A DNA stretch of 64,000 bases. Source: Methylococcaceae bacterium (GTDB lineage Bacteria; Pseudomonadota; Gammaproteobacteria; Methylococcales; Methylomonadaceae). Both the position numbers and the translations under genes were made by a program. The DNA lies in NCBI GenBank assembly GCA_013140705.1, contig JABFSH010000016.1, positions 32,901-96,900 of the forward strand, in the 5' to 3' direction. Positions 59,720-64,000 of this stretch are shown here, in pieces. Within the stretch, counting starts at the first letter, position 1. Every line of letters begins with the position of its first letter. The notes under the pieces are model-generated. The model did no database searches. It was not told the DNA's origin and saw only the letters and a list, made by a program, of their open reading frames with translations.

Positions 59720-61051
59720 TTATTCACCAGCGATCGACATTCGCTCAACCAATAGTGAGCCTGTGCGAACATTACCCCTATAATCGACATCATTCCCCAC
59801 GGCAATGATGTTTTTGTACATATCCTTTAAATTGCCGGCAATGGTGATCTCTTCAACCGGATACTGAATTTGGCCATTTTCAACCCAAAATCCTGCAGCG
59901 CCACGAGAATAATCGCCGGTCACCATATTAACGCCCTGCCCCATCAGTTCCGTCACCAATAACCCGGTGTTCAATACTTTCAACATCGCCTGAAAATCAA
60001 GGTGACCGGGTTCTATCGTTAAATTATGAACTCCGCCAGAATTGCCTGTGCTTTGCAAGCCCAACTTGCGTGCTGAATACGTGCCCAATACATAGCTGCG
60101 TAGAATGCCTGCACTGACAATATCACGGTTTTTAGTAGCCACGCCATCACTGTCATACGCCGCACTACCTAAAGCACGTTTTAGATAAGGCTGTTCATGA
60201 ATATGCACAAAATCAGGAAAAATTTGCTGATCCAGCGCATTTAAAAAAAATGAGGACTTCCGATACAAATTGCTGCCGCTGATGGCGCCGATAAAGGAAC
60301 CCAGCAATCCGGAAGCGCATTCTGCCGAATACATCACCGGGCTTTGGCGGGTGGTCAAACGGCGCGCTTCCAATCGGGCAAGCGTTCTTGCCGCCGCCTT
60401 GTTGCCAATGGCAACAGCCGATTCCAGGTTTTCAGCTTTTCTCGCGACGCTGTACCAATAATCACGTTGCATGCTGTCGCCGCGTTGCGCCAAAACCGAA
60501 CAACTCAAGGAATGTCGGGTGGTATAATAGCCATGCAGAAAACCCAGCGTATTGCCCATAACTCTGAGGCCCTGATGGGTATTAATCGTTGCACCTTCGG
60601 AATTGCTGATTTCGGCATGATAGGAACGTGCCGCATCTTCACATTCTATCGCAAGCGCTATGGCCTCTTCGGCACGAAGTGCCCAAGGGTGATCAAGATC
60701 GAGATCAGGAAACTCAGTGGCCAATAATTCCTTGTCCGGCAAACCGGCATATTCATCCGCACTGGTATAGCGAGCGATACTGCACGCTGCGCTGACGGTT
60801 TCCTTGATGGACTCTGGTGACAGATCGGTGCTACTGGCAGAACCTTTGCGTTGGCCGAAATAAACGGTGATGCCCAATCCCTGGTCGCAATGATGCTCTA
60901 CCGTCTCAACATCACCCAAACGTACGGAGACCGACAAACCGTTTTCCTGACTCAACCCGGCTTCAGCGGCACTTGCACCTTGATGTTTTGCTTCGCTGAG
61001 CAGTTCTTGCACAGCATTTTTTAATCGGTCAAGCTGTTCCTGGTTTTGCAC
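59720..61051 (-). CDS. pmbA: metalloprotease PmbA (TldE)
   Basis: PmbA and TldD form a zinc protease that degrades unstructured peptides and matures RiPPs such as microcin B17; TldD is not in the window. The 443 residues show the family pieces VSVRLGDVETVEHHCDQGLGITVYFGQRKGSASS (~35-68) and the C-terminal GVNMVTGDYSRGAAGFWVENG (~372-392). It is the first gene of the pmbA-phosphorylase-prs block. Confidence 0.96.
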   Translation of the reverse strand: MQNQEQLDRLKNAVQELLSEAKHQGASAAEAGLSQENGLSVSVRLGDVETVEHHCDQGLGITVYFGQRKGSASSTDLSPESIKETVSAACSIARYTSADEYAGLPDKELLATEFPDLDLDHPWALRAEEAIALAIECEDAARSYHAEISNSEGATINTHQGLRVMGNTLGFLHGYYTTRHSLSCSVLAQRGDSMQRDYWYSVARKAENLESAVAIGNKAAARTLARLEARRLTTRQSPVMYSAECASGLLGSFIGAISGSNLYRKSSFFLNALDQQIFPDFVHIHEQPYLKRALGSAAYDSDGVATKNRDIVSAGILRSYVLGTYSARKLGLQSTGNSGGVHNLTIEPGHLDFQAMLKVLNTGLLVTELMGQGVNMVTGDYSRGAAGFWVENGQIQYPVEEITIAGNLKDMYKNIIAVGNDVDYRGNVRTGSLLVERMSIAGE

Positions 61052-61412
61052 TGATTAGTCTCTTGGTCAAAGGGGTTGAGTGGAGCCAATCCAAAGATCT
61101 GCTCTAATTAAATTGTGATTATTGAGTTAATTGGCGATTATTTCAATGGATGATTACTTTTAGTTGATTTCCGAGAATGAATATATCCGATAACTGAGAC
61201 TGTTTGCTGGAAGCAGAATGTTGCAGAAACATAATCGAGTAGGGGCAATCTCAGCTAAAATCATCTTGGAAGCAGTGTTTTTCAATCCATTAATACTGAG
61301 AAAACAAATAATCACTAATATTTTCTCTATTTACGACATCGGTATTCAGGCAAATTTCCCACTATTTGCCCTTAAATGATAGTATTGCATCAATATAAAG
61401 CCGGAAGCAAAG
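61052..61412. other. intergenic region between pmbA and the transpeptidase gene
   Basis: This divergent 361-base gap should hold promoters for both neighbours. It is AT-rich. I see no RNA gene, repeat or clear operator in it. Confidence 0.5.
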
Positions 61413-63182
61413 ATGATTGTTCAAAAGAAAAGTAGCAAGATCAGTCGTTTCACTCATCCTTTTTGGATATTTCTTTGCCTGCATCTATTCATGCAAACAG
61501 TGGCAACTGAAACACTGGCTAACGAACCGTCTACCGGTATTGCGGCCGAAATTAGCGCGATCATTGCTTCCAAACAGCATCCTTACCTGACACAATCCAA
61601 TTTTTCATACCGGACCGACGATTTGGAAACGTTGTATAAAATGACCGGATACCAATTACTCTGGCTCGATCATGCCAGTGCAGAAAAAAATATTGTCGAA
61701 GCGTTGAATTTATTTGAAACAGCCGCCGTTAACGGCCTGAATCCGGCCAATTATGATCCTGAAATTCTTCAACAAAAACTGCAGACGGCATTAAAACTTG
61801 ACGACACGGACTATAAACAATTGGCTTTGTTTGACACCGCGCTGAGCATTTCGTTATTACGCTATTTACATGATTTGCATTATGGCCGAATCAATCCACA
61901 AGGCATCAACTTCAACTTAAAGTTACGGGCCAAAAAACTGACTGATTTACCGGCATTAGTAAACGAGCATGTCAGCAAAGGTACTGTTCTTCAATTACCC
62001 TCACTGGTCGAACCCAGGTTAGCTCAATACCAGAAGTTGAAACAGGCCCTGGCTCACTACCGCCGACTGGCCGCTGAAGCCCAGCCAACCGAACTGACTG
62101 TTAATAAATCTATTCATCCCGGAGACAATTTCCCTCAAATCGAAAATTTTCGTCGATTTTTAGTATTTTTAGGTGATTTGTCCGATGACAAAGCTAAGCC
62201 TGACAACAAAAAATCGTCCCCCTATAAAGGTGAAATCGTAGAAGCCGTCAAAAGATTCCAACGACGGCATGGATTGGTCAATGACGGCATCTTGGGCAAA
62301 GGCACTGCCGAAGCCATGAAGGTACCGCTAACACAACGCGTGACGCAGATTGAACTCGCCATGGAAAGACTGCGCTGGCTACCCGAGTTAGGCTCAGGAC
62401 AATCAATCATCGTCAATATTCCTGCTTTTCAATTATGGGCATTCAATGACATGGGCGACACCCATAAAGGGCTCGTCAACATGAAAGTCGTTGTGGGTAA
62501 GGCGCTGAAAAATCAAACGCCTGTGCTGATGGCAACACTGAGTTTTATTGACTTCATGCCCTACTGGAATATTCCTTACAGCATTACAAAAGAGGAAATA
62601 TTGCCTAAATGGCAGGCAGACCCCATGTATCTGGATAATGAGGAAATGGAACTGGTCACCCGTTTTGGCAACGAGGTTAAACCCGTAGCATTTACGAAGT
62701 CGTCCATGGAATATGTCAAACAAGGCTCCTTAAAAATCCGGCAACGACCGGGTAAAAAGAATCCTTTGGGTCAGGTTAAATTTATTTTTCCCAACAAAGA
62801 TGACGTTTATCTGCACGGAACGCCGGCAAATGCCTTATTCAGCAAATCCCGCCGTGACTTCAGTCATGGTTGTGTCAGAGTTGAAAACCCGGAATTACTG
62901 GCAGAGTTTGCGCTGAAAAATCAGGAGGAATGGACAAAGGAAACTATAAAACTCGCGATGACTTCGGATAAAACAGAACGAATCAAATTAAAAAAACCGA
63001 TACCTGTTTTGTTTTTTTATATCACTTCATTTTTTGATCAGAATGATCAGTTGGTATTTTATCCCGATATCTATGGGCATGACGCTGTATTAATGGGGGC
63101 GCTCCAGAAGTCGGAAGAATTCCCCGACAGCCTGCTCTTCGTCAAGGAACAGACAGCCACAAAGCAAGCGGTAACTCATTAA
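61413..63182 (+). CDS. L,D-transpeptidase (YcbB/LdtD type)
   Basis: Makes 3-3 cross-links in peptidoglycan. The 589-residue protein has a Sec signal peptide (~1-37), a scaffold domain, a PG_binding_1 domain (~270-310, VKRFQRRHGLVNDGILGKGT) and a YkuD catalytic domain with HGTPANALF (~469) and the active site SHGCVRV (Cys ~487). Length and order match LdtD. It is convergent with a DUF882 peptidase gene, as in the ycbB-ycbK arrangement. Confidence 0.95.
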   Translation: MIVQKKSSKISRFTHPFWIFLCLHLFMQTVATETLANEPSTGIAAEISAIIASKQHPYLTQSNFSYRTDDLETLYKMTGYQLLWLDHASAEKNIVEALNLFETAAVNGLNPANYDPEILQQKLQTALKLDDTDYKQLALFDTALSISLLRYLHDLHYGRINPQGINFNLKLRAKKLTDLPALVNEHVSKGTVLQLPSLVEPRLAQYQKLKQALAHYRRLAAEAQPTELTVNKSIHPGDNFPQIENFRRFLVFLGDLSDDKAKPDNKKSSPYKGEIVEAVKRFQRRHGLVNDGILGKGTAEAMKVPLTQRVTQIELAMERLRWLPELGSGQSIIVNIPAFQLWAFNDMGDTHKGLVNMKVVVGKALKNQTPVLMATLSFIDFMPYWNIPYSITKEEILPKWQADPMYLDNEEMELVTRFGNEVKPVAFTKSSMEYVKQGSLKIRQRPGKKNPLGQVKFIFPNKDDVYLHGTPANALFSKSRRDFSHGCVRVENPELLAEFALKNQEEWTKETIKLAMTSDKTERIKLKKPIPVLFFYITSFFDQNDQLVFYPDIYGHDAVLMGALQKSEEFPDSLLFVKEQTATKQAVTH

Positions 63183-63230
63183 AAATATGGAATTTTTTAC
63201 GATACCAGCGTAACAGCTCGCTTTGTTTTG

Positions 63231-63824
63231 TTACCAGGTTCTGACAGCGCCAGTGTCAAGGTGAACAAAGTCGGATCTGGGATAATAACCCACACCACCA
63301 CTGCGCATTGATAATGCCGCATTTCGAATCGTTCGAACATCGACCCCTTCGATGCGAATGTCAATGGCTCGCCCTTGCATGTGCAAACTATGCCTGGCAA
63401 CACCGTGACTTCTTCGACGTAATTTGGCATTCGTATGGGGAGAGCGATAGCCTGAAACAATATCAAACGGTTTTCTGATCCCCATCAGCGTTTTCAGATC
63501 ATAGAGCTGATCAATTAATGCCGTATCAATGGAATGAACTGAGCCGTTGTAAACATCACGGAATAAATGATTTATTTCATGCAGGGCATCATGTAGATAG
63601 CGACCATTCTCAAAATAAGTTAATTTCAAATGATCCCCGGTTTTCGCATTCTGAAAAGCCAGGGTTTTGTGTGAGGGGTAACGTTTGATGGCTGCTTCCG
63701 AGAGTTCAGGAAGCCCGAGGGCCAGCAATGAAACCCCGGCAATCGTTTTTAAAAAATTGCGTCTGGAAGATATCACAAGACTTTCGGTAATATCCGGGTT
63801 TTGTAGGAATTGATCGTTCATCAT
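63231..63824 (-). CDS. Tat-exported DUF882 peptidase (MepK/YcbK-like)
   Basis: A 197-residue protein with a twin-arginine signal (SSRRNFLKT, ~21-29, then a hydrophobic stretch ending near residue 45). The Peptidase_M15-like zinc domain follows, with VSGYRSPHTNAKLRRRSHGVARHSLHMQGRAIDIR (~122-156), where the SxHxxGRAxD motif gives the metal ligands. MepK cleaves the 3-3 cross-links made by L,D-transpeptidases, and such a transpeptidase gene ends 48 bases away. Confidence 0.92.
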   Translation of the reverse strand: MMNDQFLQNPDITESLVISSRRNFLKTIAGVSLLALGLPELSEAAIKRYPSHKTLAFQNAKTGDHLKLTYFENGRYLHDALHEINHLFRDVYNGSVHSIDTALIDQLYDLKTLMGIRKPFDIVSGYRSPHTNAKLRRRSHGVARHSLHMQGRAIDIRIEGVDVRTIRNAALSMRSGGVGYYPRSDFVHLDTGAVRTW

Positions 63825-64000
63825 TTAATATTAACACCTTCTTCAATTTGCGCCACTTAATTCTTAAACAAAGGAGCCACTTGCAAAATTATCCAATGGT
63901 AACCGGAGTAAGTTAATAAAGGCTCCTGAAAAGCCGGTTTTTTTGAGCAGATGACTGACTATTAAGCCATTAACTCAGTTTTTGTAAAGATCAGGGCATA
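63825..64000. other. right edge, no gene seen
   Basis: The last 176 bases show no open frame of note. A weak GGCT/AGCC hairpin followed by T residues lies near 63930-63950 and could end a transcript from the left. Confidence 0.3.

Overview
The window looks like chromosome of a gammaproteobacterium, most likely a methanotroph of the order Methylococcales. This is an inference from gene content. It holds a complete pqqABCDE set for the methanol dehydrogenase cofactor PQQ, a PEP-CTERM sorted protein, an AMP-phosphorylase-like enzyme beside a PRPP synthetase, and typical gammaproteobacterial blocks (rpsP-rimM-trmD-rplS, ffh-ypjD, ccm, flagellar filament genes). GC is near 45-50% in the core genes.

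Layout. 1-3.3 kb: the 3' end of a flavoprotein gene, a small membrane protein, a YajR-like MFS transporter and ssb. 3.6-17.4 kb: a large antiviral-type operon. It contains a SNF2/DUF3883 helicase-nuclease, an AbrB/MazF toxin-antitoxin pair, RloA-RloB, a DUF1156 adenine methyltransferase, a second ATPase with a DUF4276 partner, and a DUF499 ATPase. The last six genes overlap or nearly touch. 17.6-20 kb: a stand-alone Anbu-type proteasome homologue, a HEAGH metallopeptidase-like protein and a PEP-CTERM protein with a candidate sigma-54 promoter. 20.5-22.8 kb: groES-groEL under a CIRCE operator. 22.8-28.8 kb: moeB and the pqq operon, which is split between pqqC and pqqD by a GIY-YIG/HARE-HTH protein and a DUF4258/YgiT-zinc-finger pair. 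28.9-34.6 kb: ubiX, pip, lnt, a PepSY protein and an Slp-type lipoprotein. 34.7-37.6 kb: a decayed FecR fragment fused head to head to a decayed RND efflux gene. 37.6-42 kb: rplS-trmD-rimM-rpsP, ffh and ypjD. 42-47 kb: fliT, fliS, fliD, flaG and fliC, with a near-consensus sigma-28 promoter before fliC. 47-49.5 kb: a MITE, a Ser/Thr kinase, a broken GxxExxY gene and rph. 49.5-56.7 kb: slyX, hemN and ccmCDEFGHI, without ccmA and ccmB. 57-64 kb: a PRPP synthetase-like gene, an AMP/thymidine phosphorylase, pmbA, an L,D-transpeptidase and a Tat-exported DUF882/MepK-like peptidase.

The most interesting region is 3.6-17.4 kb. The SNF2/DUF3883 helicase, DUF1156 methylase and DUF499 ATPase resemble the DNA-processing core of BREX type 3 and of predicted DUF1156/DUF499 defence systems, but PglZ, BrxA and BrxF are absent. 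Into this core are built two separate ATPase + TOPRIM-like pairs (RloAB and AAA-DUF4276) and a MazF toxin. The two partner proteins share an E...DxD pattern and an ExW motif by eye. The paired modules and the middle of the methylase have clearly lower GC than the core, which suggests assembly from parts. I read it as a modification/exclusion core guarded by nested abortive-infection modules; that function is inferred, not shown.
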